Numbered from the stretch's first letter, positions 1-6,719 are shown. The stretch: 10,708 nucleotides of DNA from Lachnospiraceae bacterium UBA1729 (GCA_002315945.1 DCIJ01000064.1:1-10708); one strand, 5' to 3'. Notes: generated from the letters alone by a model not told the origin. Translations and numbers: made by a program.

Positions 1-541
1 CAGAAACAGCGCCTTTTGGATCAGTGACCACATATGAACTGTGAAGCTGTAAGAGGTTCGGCTTAATAAAGAATCTTGTCTTACCTGAACCAGAACCACC
101 TACCACAAGCACATTTTTGTTTCGTGCATATTTAGGCTGTGATGGCCGGCTGCTCATTGTAATTCTCTCTGTCTGGGATAAAATCACATTCTCTGAAAAC
201 TTCGGATCTACAAACGGTTCTATGTCTTCATGTGTTCCCCACCTGGCTGAGCCGTACTCTTCGCCCTGCCGAAACTTTTTGGCATTTTTGCCTTTAAGAT
301 ATACAGCCAGCTTGAGTGCGCCCCCTATACCAATACCTGCCAGTATGTCCATTGGATGAAGACTTGGCATAGGATTAGAAAAAGCGGCTCCAAAGCCGCC
401 TCCTATTACCAGGTACTGTAGTTTTTCAGATAGATTATTTCCTTCAGCAATTCTGAATGCCTCACCAAGATTTGTTGCAAAAGCTCCTGCTATGATATAT
501 GGAACATTCAGAAGTATAAGCTTTTTCATATTTACCTTCAT
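1..541 (-). CDS. virD4: VirD4/TraG-family type IV coupling ATPase, N-terminal part (runs off left edge)
   Basis: Coupling proteins are inner-membrane ATPases that bring the relaxase-DNA complex to the type IV secretion channel during conjugation. The visible 180 residues begin with two hydrophobic segments (about 6-24 and 42-82), as expected for a membrane anchor. They continue through the family signature EYGSARWGT (95-103) and a region ending PKYARNKNVLVV, then Walker A GGSGSGKT (148-155) and VVTDPKG (171-177). This layout matches VirD4/TraG proteins of Firmicute integrative conjugative elements. The ATG at 541 is chosen because it overlaps the upstream pcfB-like stop as ATGA, implying translational coupling. 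The ATPase core, including Walker B, lies outside the window. Family assignment is very secure; the element type is not decided by this gene alone. Confidence 0.95.
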   Translation of the reverse strand, partial: MKVNMKKLILLNVPYIIAGAFATNLGEAFRIAEGNNLSEKLQYLVIGGGFGAAFSNPMPSLHPMDILAGIGIGGALKLAVYLKGKNAKKFRQGEEYGSARWGTHEDIEPFVDPKFSENVILSQTERITMSSRPSQPKYARNKNVLVVGGSGSGKTRFFIKPNLLQLHSSYVVTDPKGAVS

Positions 542-1032
542 CGCTCTATATCCTTCTTCCTTTCCTTATCCTTGCGAGGAATCTTCGCTACGATATCCTT
601 GAACTTCTTAAGCTTTTCAAGAACACTTGGCTTTTCAACCTGCTTATCCTTTTTCTTAACACGCTTTTTGCTGTATTCATCCATAACCTTAAGGATTGCA
701 TCTGCGTCCTTTGCCTTGAAAAAGCAGGTGTACTTTGGCTTGCCTTCACCCTTTTCCTTTACTATTGCAAAATCAACACCATATTTATTGGCTACCTTCT
801 TAAAGTCCCTTATACCAGAATCACCGATATCCATCGTTGATACGCCCTGGCCCTGACCAATCAGTTCCTTGACTGTCTGCTCACCTTTAATGGCAGTATC
901 TTCATCTTTTACAAGTGCCTTATTCTTATGATGCTCCCAGGCCTTTTTGAGTCCTTTTAAGATCGTCTGCACTGTAACCTTACTGGTCTGGACAGCCAGA
1001 TTCACTGACCTGTTTTCTACTTCTTCCTGCAA
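538..1032 (-). CDS. pcfB: PcfB/DUF3801-family conjugation protein
   Basis: A 164-aa basic, mostly soluble protein matching the PcfB (DUF3801) family found immediately upstream of the coupling protein in Gram-positive conjugative plasmids and integrative elements. Its exact biochemical role is not settled; by position it is a transfer-machinery accessory. Visible features are an N-terminal helical region, a central motif around KPKYTCFFKAKDADAIL (about residues 98-114), and a highly charged Lys-rich tail. The start is a TTG at 1032, chosen because AAGGAGG lies 8 nt upstream; an out-of-frame ATG nearby does not open this protein. The stop overlaps the virD4 start by 4 nt, so the two are probably translated together. 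Family assignment rests on pattern recognition plus the diagnostic neighbour. Confidence 0.85.
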   Translation of the reverse strand: MQEEVENRSVNLAVQTSKVTVQTILKGLKKAWEHHKNKALVKDEDTAIKGEQTVKELIGQGQGVSTMDIGDSGIRDFKKVANKYGVDFAIVKEKGEGKPKYTCFFKAKDADAILKVMDEYSKKRVKKKDKQVEKPSVLEKLKKFKDIVAKIPRKDKERKKDIER

Positions 1033-1065
1033 TGTTCATTCCTCCTTCCATGTAATCCATGAAAG

Positions 1066-1389
1066 CTATAGAACTCCACTCAGTTCATACACTCCCATCC
1101 TGGCACGTTTTGCAGTACCAACATCAGCATTGACATCATCATTTCGCTTATTGCCACATACAAATACACAGGTGCAGCTCTTAAGCATAATATCTGACAT
1201 CTCGCGTCTCTTCTTATCTGAATCAGCATCGTTTTCATCAAGCACACCACTGAAATTAAGAACAGGGCACACAGGAATAAATCCCTTTTCTACGATCTCA
1301 TGACAATACTTTCTTGCCATATCTTCAGCTTCAACCTTGTTCTTACTCCAAGCAGCAGTTACAAATGCCTTTGGTATAGTTCTGCTCAT
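1066..1389 (-). CDS. Nucleoside 2-deoxyribosyltransferase-like protein (DUF4406/DUF7768 type)
   Basis: A 107-aa protein with an alternating beta/alpha pattern: an N-terminal strand (KAFVTAAW, 7-14), a helix containing AEDMARKYCHEIVEKG, a strand ending FIPVCPVLNF (37-46), an acidic helix with KKRREMSDIML, and a strand CTCVFVCG (72-79). Short Rossmann-like proteins of this build are common on phages and conjugative elements and are grouped with nucleoside 2-deoxyribosyltransferases, but catalytic activity is rarely shown. AGGAGG sits 4 nt before the ATG. It lies between an unknown gene (9-nt gap upstream) and pcfB (about 33 nt downstream), inside the conjugation operon. The fold-level call is moderately secure; a metabolic function is inference, and an accessory mobile-element role is equally possible. 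Confidence 0.6.
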   Translation of the reverse strand: MSRTIPKAFVTAAWSKNKVEAEDMARKYCHEIVEKGFIPVCPVLNFSGVLDENDADSDKKRREMSDIMLKSCTCVFVCGNKRNDDVNADVGTAKRARMGVYELSGVL

Positions 1390-1397
1390 ACTTCCTC

Positions 1398-1808
1398 CTA
1401 ACCTATTTCGTATGCTGATATCTGCTGTCCGTCTGCAACCAGTGTTGCAAGTCTTCCAACAAATTCCTTCTTTGCTTCTTCTACTTCTTCAGCATCAAGC
1501 ATTTCGATTCCATCAATACCGGCTTTAATGATAATTGCACTTCCAATTAGGAACTTGCCACATCCGATATGAAGAATCTTATTTGCATTAAACACAGCAA
1601 GATAGGTTGATTTTCCAAGATAATCTGACTCTGATACTCCTGATAATTCATCCAGGATACCCATAGCCTCATCTTCATCTACAACCCTGTACTTGCCATT
1701 TGTACCCATAATCAAAGCGAACCTGTCCTTTCTGCTTATCTTATCAGGTATAAAATTGGTCCCATCCCTGACTGGATCCAGTTGTATGTTTATCTGTATT
1801 TTCTCCAT
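1398..1808 (-). CDS. Unrecognised 135-aa mobile-element protein
   Basis: I do not recognise this family. The product is acidic and soluble, without an evident signal peptide or membrane span. It begins MEKIQINIQLDP, continues with a mixed strand/helix region, has a hydrophobic Gly-rich stretch (ILHIGCGKFLIGSAIII, about 78-94) and an acidic helix rich in Glu and Ala near the C terminus. I chose the ATG at 1808 because GGAGGA precedes it by about 3 nt. An in-frame ATG at 1832 would add eight residues encoded by the ribosome binding site itself and lacks a good site of its own. The gene sits about 28 nt after repA and 9 nt before the DUF4406-like gene, so it is almost certainly in the same transcript. 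Coding status is secure, function unknown. Confidence 0.8.
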   Translation of the reverse strand: MEKIQINIQLDPVRDGTNFIPDKISRKDRFALIMGTNGKYRVVDEDEAMGILDELSGVSESDYLGKSTYLAVFNANKILHIGCGKFLIGSAIIIKAGIDGIEMLDAEEVEEAKKEFVGRLATLVADGQQISAYEIG

Positions 1809-1835
1809 CGTTCCTCCAATTAAAAAAGCCATGTA

Positions 1836-2708
1836 CTACACTAACCCATTTGCATGGTCGTATTTGTACCTGGCCTGGTAATAATTGCTTATTGTCAGCG
1901 GAGCATTATAAAGACTCGCTAACAGATATTGTTTTATATTTCTCACATCAGTTACATTTTCATTAAGACAGCTAAGAACATAATCAATATGACTGTAATC
2001 AAGCTTCATGAACTGGCTCTTCACTACATTGATATTTTTATCATCACCGGCAATGCGAATCGTCTTCCTGTTAGAGCAGACTGTATCAAGAATCAGATCA
2101 AAGATTTCTGTGAGCATCTCATGCTCATGAGGATGCTGCTGATACAGATATCTCATCTGCAATTGATCATATAAATAATCATAATATGCATCTCTCTCAT
2201 CAGAGTTATCCACATCGCTTTCCGATATGATAGGATTATTATTATTTATCTCTGTATTATTTTTATTATTCTTATTACATCGTTGTTTTGACGAGTCTAG
2301 AATCGTTGTTTTGACTGGTCCAGAATCGTTGTTTTGACCAGTCTGGAATCGTTGTTCTGACGGTAGTAGGAAGTTCTTCACATATATGATGGAAGGTTTT
2401 CCCTGTCCCTGCCTTATTCGCTCAATCAGATTCCATTTTTCAAGTTCTGCCAGCAACCTGGTAGCCTTTTTATCGCCACAATGCATATCCCTTTGTATGC
2501 TGCCTAATGTATAAATGATGTAAACATGTCCCTGCTCATCAACCCATCCATTGTTAGATGACAAGGATACACGGTCTAACAGCAGTCCATATAATAACTT
2601 CGCATTCGTTGATAGTTCCTCAAAGAAGTCCGATGTGATAAGAACCTTTGGAACCCTGTAGAATGCAAACATATCCGACTGCTCCTTAGTAAAGTAGTCG
2701 AATGTCAT
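1836..2708 (-). CDS. repA: RepA_N-family replication initiator with DUF6017-like C-terminal domain
   Basis: A 290-aa replication initiator of the RepA_N superfamily, which binds the element's origin and starts theta replication. The N-terminal domain (about 15-112) holds the conserved winged-helix pattern: FYRVPKVLI (16-24), NAKLLYGLLLDR (35-46), DEQGHVYIIYTLGSIQRDM (57-75) and a recognition-helix region followed by KPSIIYV. A low-complexity linker follows, with Asn-rich residues 145-158. The C-terminal half (about 165-288) resembles the DUF6017 domain of Firmicute integrative elements. AGAGG lies about 10 nt before the ATG at 2708, and the preceding Cys-rich gene ends 6 nt upstream. The linker DNA carries tandem 23-bp repeats and an AT-rich tract, matching the known habit of RepA_N plasmids to keep the origin inside rep. 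Confidence 0.88.
   Translation of the reverse strand: MTFDYFTKEQSDMFAFYRVPKVLITSDFFEELSTNAKLLYGLLLDRVSLSSNNGWVDEQGHVYIIYTLGSIQRDMHCGDKKATRLLAELEKWNLIERIRQGQGKPSIIYVKNFLLPSEQRFQTGQNNDSGPVKTTILDSSKQRCNKNNKNNTEINNNNPIISESDVDNSDERDAYYDYLYDQLQMRYLYQQHPHEHEMLTEIFDLILDTVCSNRKTIRIAGDDKNINVVKSQFMKLDYSHIDYVLSCLNENVTDVRNIKQYLLASLYNAPLTISNYYQARYKYDHANGLV
2231..2280. other. AT-rich block beside the iterons, candidate DNA unwinding element
   Basis: Fifty bases with only seven G or C, encoding the Asn-rich linker of RepA and directly abutting the iterons. An easily melted tract next to initiator-binding iterons is the usual layout of a replication origin. The role as an unwinding element is inferred from position and composition. 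Confidence 0.6.
2279..2360 (-). repeat. Three and a half tandem 23-bp iterons inside repA
   Basis: On the plus strand the unit ends in AATCGTTGTTTTGA: full copies at 2292-2314, 2315-2337 and 2338-2360, and a partial copy at 2279-2291. The variable spacer parts include near-palindromes CTGGTCCAG and CCAGTCTGG. Because 23 is not a multiple of three, successive copies are read in different codon phases (repA residues about 117-143), so conservation is at the DNA level. They are most simply RepA binding sites. Confidence 0.85.
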
Positions 2709-2714
2709 ATTCGT

Positions 2715-2984
2715 TTACCTCTCCATGCATGCACAAGGCGGTTTCTTCTTACCAAGCCTCTTCATATCGAAAACATCAATGTTCTTGCCATAAATACATT
2801 TGGTATACAGACAAAATCGATGCTCCCAGCCTGGATGAAAATAAGGACAATCCTCACAGCCTCCACCCTTGCATCCTCTTGAAGAATTAGGACGCTCTCT
2901 CATCATCCTGTCATACATTCTCAGGTTTTTACTTACTAAGCTTTCTGCTACAGCTATTGGTCTTGGATTAAGTGTTACTGCCAT
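2715..2984 (-). CDS. Small Cys-rich protein 2, probably metal-binding
   Basis: An 89-aa protein I cannot name. It starts with a short helical region (residues 1-35) and then carries seven cysteines at 38, 43, 46, 58, 63, 84 and 86 together with His50 and His55, so zinc or another metal is likely bound. The motif CEDCPY...FC is shared with the 70-aa protein encoded just upstream, suggesting that the two are relatives. The ATG at 2984 overlaps the upstream stop as TAATG and has GGGAGGTG about 7 nt before it; the longer reading from 3032 has no such support. It ends 6 nt before repA, so it may help control replication or copy number, but that is only context. Confidence 0.75.
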   Translation of the reverse strand: MAVTLNPRPIAVAESLVSKNLRMYDRMMRERPNSSRGCKGGGCEDCPYFHPGWEHRFCLYTKCIYGKNIDVFDMKRLGKKKPPCACMER

Positions 2985-3196
2985 TACTTCACACCTCCCT
3001 GTCCTAACATCTTCTTCCAACAAGGGAAGCAAAACTCTCTGCCTTTTCCATAAGGACAGCCATCACATGGTGAAGGCTCCTTCTTGGGTGCCTCTTTAAG
3101 GAAATAGCATTCTCCTAAACCACACTTCTTTCTGGCTCTGTCCCAGTAGCTACATAATTTGCAATCTTTTGGTTTGTTATCTGCGTATATATTCAT
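2984..3196 (-). CDS. Small Cys-rich protein 1, probably metal-binding
   Basis: A 70-aa basic protein with eight cysteines arranged in four pairs: C12/C15, C25/C30, C44/C47 and C56/C59. Two zinc sites are a reasonable expectation. The segment CDGCPYGKGREFC (44-56) parallels CEDCPYFHPGWEHRFC in the next gene. AAAGGA precedes the ATG by about 8 nt. It is the first gene after the terminator-like hairpin at 3245-3269, so it probably opens the replication/conjugation operon, although I could not pick a convincing promoter in the 100 bases before it. No known family was recognised; coding status is supported by the ribosome site, the cysteine pattern and the one-base overlap with its neighbour. Confidence 0.75.
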   Translation of the reverse strand: MNIYADNKPKDCKLCSYWDRARKKCGLGECYFLKEAPKKEPSPCDGCPYGKGREFCFPCWKKMLGQGGVK

Positions 3197-3244
3197 TTTT
3201 CAATTCCTTTCAATATTCATTTATGTGATGGCGTGCATCAAAAT

Positions 3245-3269
3245 AGGCCAGGGATTAAATCCCTGACCT
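3245..3269 (-). terminator. Terminator-like hairpin after the DUF5688 gene
   Basis: On the minus strand AGGTCAGGGATT folds back on AATCCCTGGCCT with a one- to three-base loop and one G-U pair, followed by ATTTTGAT. The stem is strong but the T-tract is short, so termination may be partial and could allow read-through into the replication genes. Confidence 0.65.
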
Positions 3270-3296
3270 GTGTATGTTCCTTATGGATTTAGCTGA

Positions 3297-4373
3297 CTAA
3301 ATTGCTTCTCCGCCTTTAGCCTTGGCAGCCTTTTCAATAACATCCTTCTTAGGAGTCTTGGCTACCTCATCCTTCTTGGCCTTAAGTTCACCGATTACTG
3401 AATCCTTTGAATCAATACCGGCTTCCATCTCAGCCTTACGGTCCTCAAATTTCTCACCAAGTTCGAATACCTTAGCCTGTGCATCATAATGATATACACT
3501 GTCTGTAAGCTTATCCTCGGGAGCAACCTGAGTTGCATTTACCTCACGCACCATAGCCTCTAAGTCTCTAAGACCCATCTGACCATTATCAGGTACAATG
3601 AGAAGCTCGTGGATACTGCTTGGCAAAATGAAGAAATCTCCACCTGCTCTTTCAGCCGCCTGATCCATGAAATTCTGGTAAGCAATAACACCTGCACCAT
3701 GAATCTTATCTGGAACTGTAGCCACATACATCTGCTCATCAGCAGGATCTGTAGGCATTCCCATCATGGCAAGGTCTTCAGCGCTCATGCCCATCATCTC
3801 AGCCATAACCTCACTCATACCCTTAATAACTACAGGCTTAAGTTCAGGCGCTGTCCTAAGTGCATCTGCGTGAAGCTGTTCGGGAGAAACTCCCATGCTC
3901 TCAAGCAACTGGTCTGTAACCAGAATTGATGCTCTTCCATCTTCATTTGATTCAAGCACGAATCGGTACACAATTGACATGTCCTCAATTTCCTTATGAG
4001 GTACTCTTGAAAGCAGCTCTGCATTTGCATCTGTAGAAACAACTTCCATCGCAAGCTTGTCCTTCATCTGCTCGTAATCAGTAAGTGAAGCAACATCCAC
4101 AGCTGGTGCATTATCGAATCCCTTTACTGCAGTATCAACTGCCTTGGCAACTACTGCATCGTAGTCCATGCCATTTTCATAGGACTCGAAGAATGTCTCA
4201 AGGTTTGTATTGATTCCGATGTTGGAACCATCAGGTGTAACTGTGATTGCTTCATAGCTTTCATTAAGCTTGTTCACTTCTGTTACCTGAACCTTTACAT
4301 CTTCAAAACCTCTTTCAGCAAGTCCCTGCTTAAGGTCTTCGATAAAGCTTTCTTTGAAATTTTCGTAATCCAT
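3297..4373 (-). CDS. DUF5688-family protein
   Basis: A 358-aa acidic soluble protein matching DUF5688, a family of unknown function common in Lachnospiraceae and on their mobile elements. The N-terminal part opens MDYENFKESFIEDLKQGL and contains the AITVTPDGSNIGINTNLE region (about 43-60). The middle has repeated Met/Glu-rich helices (around SEVMAEMMGMSAEDLAMMGM). The C-terminal segment includes DFFILPSSIHELLIVPDN (about 245-262), which in this family resembles a self-contained strand/helix module, and a Lys/Ala-rich tail. AAGAGG sits 6 nt before the ATG. The gene is flanked by a promoter and structured leader upstream and by a hairpin downstream, so it may be a unit of its own. No enzymatic motif is evident, and no function is claimed. 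Confidence 0.85.
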   Translation of the reverse strand: MDYENFKESFIEDLKQGLAERGFEDVKVQVTEVNKLNESYEAITVTPDGSNIGINTNLETFFESYENGMDYDAVVAKAVDTAVKGFDNAPAVDVASLTDYEQMKDKLAMEVVSTDANAELLSRVPHKEIEDMSIVYRFVLESNEDGRASILVTDQLLESMGVSPEQLHADALRTAPELKPVVIKGMSEVMAEMMGMSAEDLAMMGMPTDPADEQMYVATVPDKIHGAGVIAYQNFMDQAAERAGGDFFILPSSIHELLIVPDNGQMGLRDLEAMVREVNATQVAPEDKLTDSVYHYDAQAKVFELGEKFEDRKAEMEAGIDSKDSVIGELKAKKDEVAKTPKKDVIEKAAKAKGGEAI

Positions 4374-4383
4374 TCTTTACCTC

Positions 4384-4593
4384 TTACCGGAGCCAGGCTG
4401 GATCCTTACCTTGCTCCGTTCTTTCATATGATAATTTGTTGTAAGCTTGGAACGTCTTCCGCTGCTTTAGTTCCGGACATAAGAAAAGGCCCCGCACCGG
4501 ATGCTCATCACATCCAGCCGAAGCCTCTAATTCATATCCATATTCTCTTGCAAAAGAAAAATGCACTCGGATCTGTGTTGGCGTTTCGCTCAA
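4384..4593 (-). CDS. Possible small ORF in the DUF5688 leader
   Basis: A 69-codon frame beginning with TTG and ending 10 nt before the DUF5688 start; the DUF5688 ribosome site overlaps its stop codon (TAAGAGG), a layout typical of coupled genes. The predicted protein has two cysteines and a charged C-terminal half and was not recognised. Against it: no good ribosome site precedes the TTG, and a GC-rich terminator-like hairpin (4481-4525) lies within the frame. The stretch may therefore be an untranslated structured leader instead. Confidence 0.35.
   Translation of the reverse strand: MSETPTQIRVHFSFAREYGYELEASAGCDEHPVRGLFLCPELKQRKTFQAYNKLSYERTEQGKDPAWLR
4481..4525 (-). terminator. Attenuator-like hairpin in the DUF5688 leader
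   Basis: On the minus strand GGCTTCG and CGGGGCC form an outer stem and CTGGATG with CATCCGG an inner 7-bp stem around a TGATGAG loop; several pairs are G-U. TTTTCTT follows at once. It lies about 80 nt after the predicted promoter and about 110 nt before the DUF5688 ATG, where a premature terminator would control that gene. Confidence 0.5.
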
Positions 4594-4608
4594 CTCATTT
4601 CTTTGTGC

Positions 4609-4643
4609 ATTATAAATATATCACACTCAAAAACGCTTGAAAA
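4609..4643 (-). promoter_or_regulatory. Predicted promoter for the DUF5688 unit
   Basis: Minus strand: -35 TTTTCA (4643-4638), 17-nt spacer, and extended -10 TGATATATT with the hexamer at 4620-4615. A perfect TATAAT at 4614-4609 overlaps just downstream as an alternative -10 but lacks a well-placed -35. The 11-bp repeats begin 7 bp upstream of the -35 box. Confidence 0.6.
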
Positions 4644-4650
4644 GGGAAAC

Positions 4651-4727
4651 GATAGGTAATTGATAGGTAATCTATAGGTAATTCATAGGTAATTCACAGG
4701 TAATCTATAGGTAATTCATAGGTAATT
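4651..4727. repeat. Seven tandem 11-bp direct repeats
   Basis: Plus-strand units of YATAGGTAATT type start at 4651, 4662, 4673, 4684, 4695, 4706 and 4717 with no spacers and only small changes in the first three bases and the last base; the AGGTAAT core is the same in all seven. The period is close to one helical turn, so a bound protein would array along one DNA face. They sit 11 bp after the ATP-grasp stop and directly upstream of the promoter at 4643-4609, suggesting a regulator-binding array or iterons. Confidence 0.9.
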
Positions 4728-4738
4728 GAGTTTGGTGT

Positions 4739-5590
4739 TTAATTCAGGCACGTATATAATGCTCTGAAATATGCTTCATAGTTCTGATTATCTGAAAGAC
4801 CAGAAACTGATCCATCTCCTGCCTCAATTATTGTCCAACTATCGTCATCTAACTCTGCATAATCAACTGTATAATACTTACTAGGTAAATGCCTATACTT
4901 CTCCAAAAGTTCAATAGGTGGGTTTTTAGTCATGTTCATTTGACCAGAATTCCTTGATTCTGTCGCTATCTCATGATTAATATAAAAAACTCTGAACTCA
5001 TTTGTCTTATCCCCATACCTTTTTAGATTCAGAAATTCCTTTATACAAATCCCACCAGTAAGTAAGTTACCTCTATATTTGTAAAAGACTTCCATCCATT
5101 TATTGAATTCCTCCTGAGTTACTGAGCTCTCAAAATACTTTGGAAAGTCTGTACCTTTTACTGATTTCACATAGTCTTTTACCATAAACCTCAAAAAGTT
5201 ATTTTTAAGAATATCCACAGGTATCTCACTATGCAATGGATATATCTGCATTTTTGCAGTGTCTTCTTTTACCTTTTCATATACATTCGGAAACACATGC
5301 ATCGCTTCATATTCCTCAGGCGTAGTAATCAGTTCTATATTGTTATCTAAAAGCATCTTATAGAACTCAGCATATTTATCAGGTTTCATCATCCATCCTC
5401 TATAAACTGCCGCAGTCTTTTCCTTTGGAATATCTGATAGAACTAACTTCCCCTGATTAAACCATTTTTCATATCCAAAAATAATGACATTAAAAAGACC
5501 TGTATTAATAACTGCATCGTACTCTGCTTGTAAATCTTCATCTACTTTATTTATTCCAAAATAACTTGATGGAAATAATATTGTATCCAT
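4739..5590 (-). CDS. R2K-clade ATP-grasp enzyme (DUF4343-like)
   Basis: A 283-aa predicted ATP-dependent carboxylate-amine ligase of the divergent R2K ATP-grasp group, whose members are proposed to modify proteins or peptides. Visible landmarks are VYRGWMMKP (62-70, conserved Arg64), RFMVKDYVKS (134-143, candidate ATP-binding Lys138), GICIKEFLNL (180-189, Glu185 in the hinge position), the EFRVFYINHEI strand (198-208, Arg200), and the C-terminal YTVDYAEL...WTIIEAGDGSVSGL stretch (240-265) with candidate metal-binding Asp243 and Glu256. The length is normal for the family. A GAGGA ribosome site overlaps the preceding nucleotidyltransferase stop, 3 nt away, so the two are coupled. It is the last gene of the five-gene cassette. 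The substrate is unknown. The fold assignment is fairly secure; its role here is inference. Confidence 0.82.
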   Translation of the reverse strand: MDTILFPSSYFGINKVDEDLQAEYDAVINTGLFNVIIFGYEKWFNQGKLVLSDIPKEKTAAVYRGWMMKPDKYAEFYKMLLDNNIELITTPEEYEAMHVFPNVYEKVKEDTAKMQIYPLHSEIPVDILKNNFLRFMVKDYVKSVKGTDFPKYFESSVTQEEFNKWMEVFYKYRGNLLTGGICIKEFLNLKRYGDKTNEFRVFYINHEIATESRNSGQMNMTKNPPIELLEKYRHLPSKYYTVDYAELDDDSWTIIEAGDGSVSGLSDNQNYEAYFRALYTCLN

Positions 5591-5593
5591 ACC

Positions 5594-6349
5594 TTATTCC
5601 TCATTTACTGCATATATGAAATACTTATCTAAAAGATTCCAATCATTCTTCGTATTCTCTGCTTCATCAGCTGCTTTTTTGACAACTTCTAGTTCAGCTT
5701 CTATAAACTCATCTAGTTCCTTAATCTTTGATGCAAGACCCATTTCTGGCATCTTCTGTTTCATATCAAGAAGCTTGTTAATAATACCCTTCAACTCACC
5801 TGGAAGCTCTGCCTCAACAAGTTCCGAAAACAGCATTGGAGGCTGAGTTCCTTTATCAATAATCCATTTAGCAGCCAGTAAAGGTCTAATCACATAGAAA
5901 TATTTCTTGATTTTAACCTGATCTCCCTGTAAATAATTCTGATAATTGTTACTAGCCATATGCCAATAATGATATAAGCTCTTTTTACAAGAAAAATATG
6001 AATGCCTTAATTCCTTTAATTTATCAAAATAAGCGGAATCCTTATACACAATTGGAGATGCACACCATTCAAAAATTGTCGGATTAGAATCATGCATAAG
6101 CTGTAAAGCTTTCTTAAGATCCCATCCATTGATATCTAATACGTCATCTAGTTGCCATTCAATAACATCTCTAACCTTCTCAAGACGCAGATAATCTTCA
6201 AGTTGTCTAACATATACAAATCTAACATCGTAATCACTATCAGGAGACTCAAAGCCCCAAGCTCTGCTTCCTGATTCTATAGCCATGATGACTCTGACAT
6301 TTTCTTTTTCTTCTATTTCCTTTATCTTTTCAAGAATAATATCTCTCAC
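5594..6349 (-). CDS. Polymerase-beta-fold nucleotidyltransferase (COG3541/RlaP type)
   Basis: A 251-aa protein with the nucleotidyltransferase signature ESGSRAWGF (25-33) followed by SPDSDYDVRFVY (35-46): the Gly-Ser pair and the two metal-binding aspartates D39 and D41 are intact. The downstream IEWQLDDVLDINGWDLKKAL and SNPTIFEWCASPIVY segments (63-102) are characteristic of COG3541, the family including RlaP, described in RNA-repair neighbourhoods. This family is distinct from CCA-adding enzymes. The start is GTG at 6349 with AAGGAGG 9 nt upstream. It follows the 115-aa gene by 18 nt and precedes the ATP-grasp gene by 3 nt. No RNA ligase is encoded nearby, which is unusual for an RlaP-type repair setting. 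Catalytic competence is likely; the substrate (RNA end, protein or metabolite) is unknown. Confidence 0.85.
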   Translation of the reverse strand: MRDIILEKIKEIEEKENVRVIMAIESGSRAWGFESPDSDYDVRFVYVRQLEDYLRLEKVRDVIEWQLDDVLDINGWDLKKALQLMHDSNPTIFEWCASPIVYKDSAYFDKLKELRHSYFSCKKSLYHYWHMASNNYQNYLQGDQVKIKKYFYVIRPLLAAKWIIDKGTQPPMLFSELVEAELPGELKGIINKLLDMKQKMPEMGLASKIKELDEFIEAELEVVKKAADEAENTKNDWNLLDKYFIYAVNEE

Positions 6350-6367
6350 TTGAGGTTCCCTCCTTCT

Positions 6368-6715
6368 TTATAACAGTGCAAGATAATCCCCTATCTCATC
6401 CATATCTTTGATATTCTTAACATCAAGTGTTACTGCCTTGAGATACCATTGTGGTATTGGCCTTCTAAATGAATAATGGGCTACACTTCCGAATTCAACA
6501 GTATTTTCGTTTTCATCAACAATCATTTGCTTAATATTTCCACCAGCAAACAATTCCCAAGGAACCATCACAAGAACCAATCCTCCATTTATTGAGAGCT
6601 TATCCTTATGAATTATCCGATAATATACTCGCCCATCTATTTCAACCTTAATGTCATCTCGCTCAAGATACTGCTCGTAGATGATATCCATTTCACTTTT
6701 TTCTTCTTTACACAT
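6368..6715 (-). CDS. Unrecognised 115-aa cassette protein
   Basis: No known family was recognised. The protein is acidic and soluble: an N-terminal charged helix (MCKEEKSEMDIIYEQYL), a strand pair around IKVEIDGRVYYRII, a hydrophobic strand GGLVLVMVPWELF (about 44-56), and a conserved-looking RRPIPQWYLKAVTL segment with several aromatic residues before an acidic C terminus. I place the start at the ATG at 6715, 4 nt after the radical SAM stop. No strong ribosome site is present, so coupled re-initiation is likely; a TTG at 6775 inside the upstream gene or a later ATG at about 6688 are alternatives. Position inside the cassette suggests that it is a partner or substrate-recognition subunit, which is inference only. 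Confidence 0.7.
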   Translation of the reverse strand: MCKEEKSEMDIIYEQYLERDDIKVEIDGRVYYRIIHKDKLSINGGLVLVMVPWELFAGGNIKQMIVDENENTVEFGSVAHYSFRRPIPQWYLKAVTLDVKNIKDMDEIGDYLALL

Positions 6716-6719
6716 ACTT

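Noticed and set aside
572..1303. Plus-strand open frames opposite pcfB and the DUF4406-like gene
   Set aside because: They lie antisense to well-supported genes, have no ribosome sites and give no recognisable protein.
2279..2360. Tandem repeats resembling a very short CRISPR array
   Set aside because: The 23-bp units are contiguous with only degenerate internal spacer bases, lie in frame-shifting phase inside repA, and no cas genes are present. Iterons explain them better.
3609..3929. Plus-strand frame of about 106 codons opposite the DUF5688 gene
   Set aside because: It is antisense to a recognisable family gene, with low-complexity His/Cys/Leu composition typical of a shadow frame.
4651..4727. 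The 11-bp repeats as a CRISPR or a coding repeat
   Set aside because: There are no spacers, the period is not a multiple of three, and no ribosome site or open frame fits the stretch.
5594..6349. The nucleotidyltransferase as a CCA-adding enzyme serving the CCA-less tRNAs
   Set aside because: The sequence after the catalytic aspartates matches COG3541/RlaP and lacks the CCA-adding enzyme motifs I would expect; only the general fold is shared.
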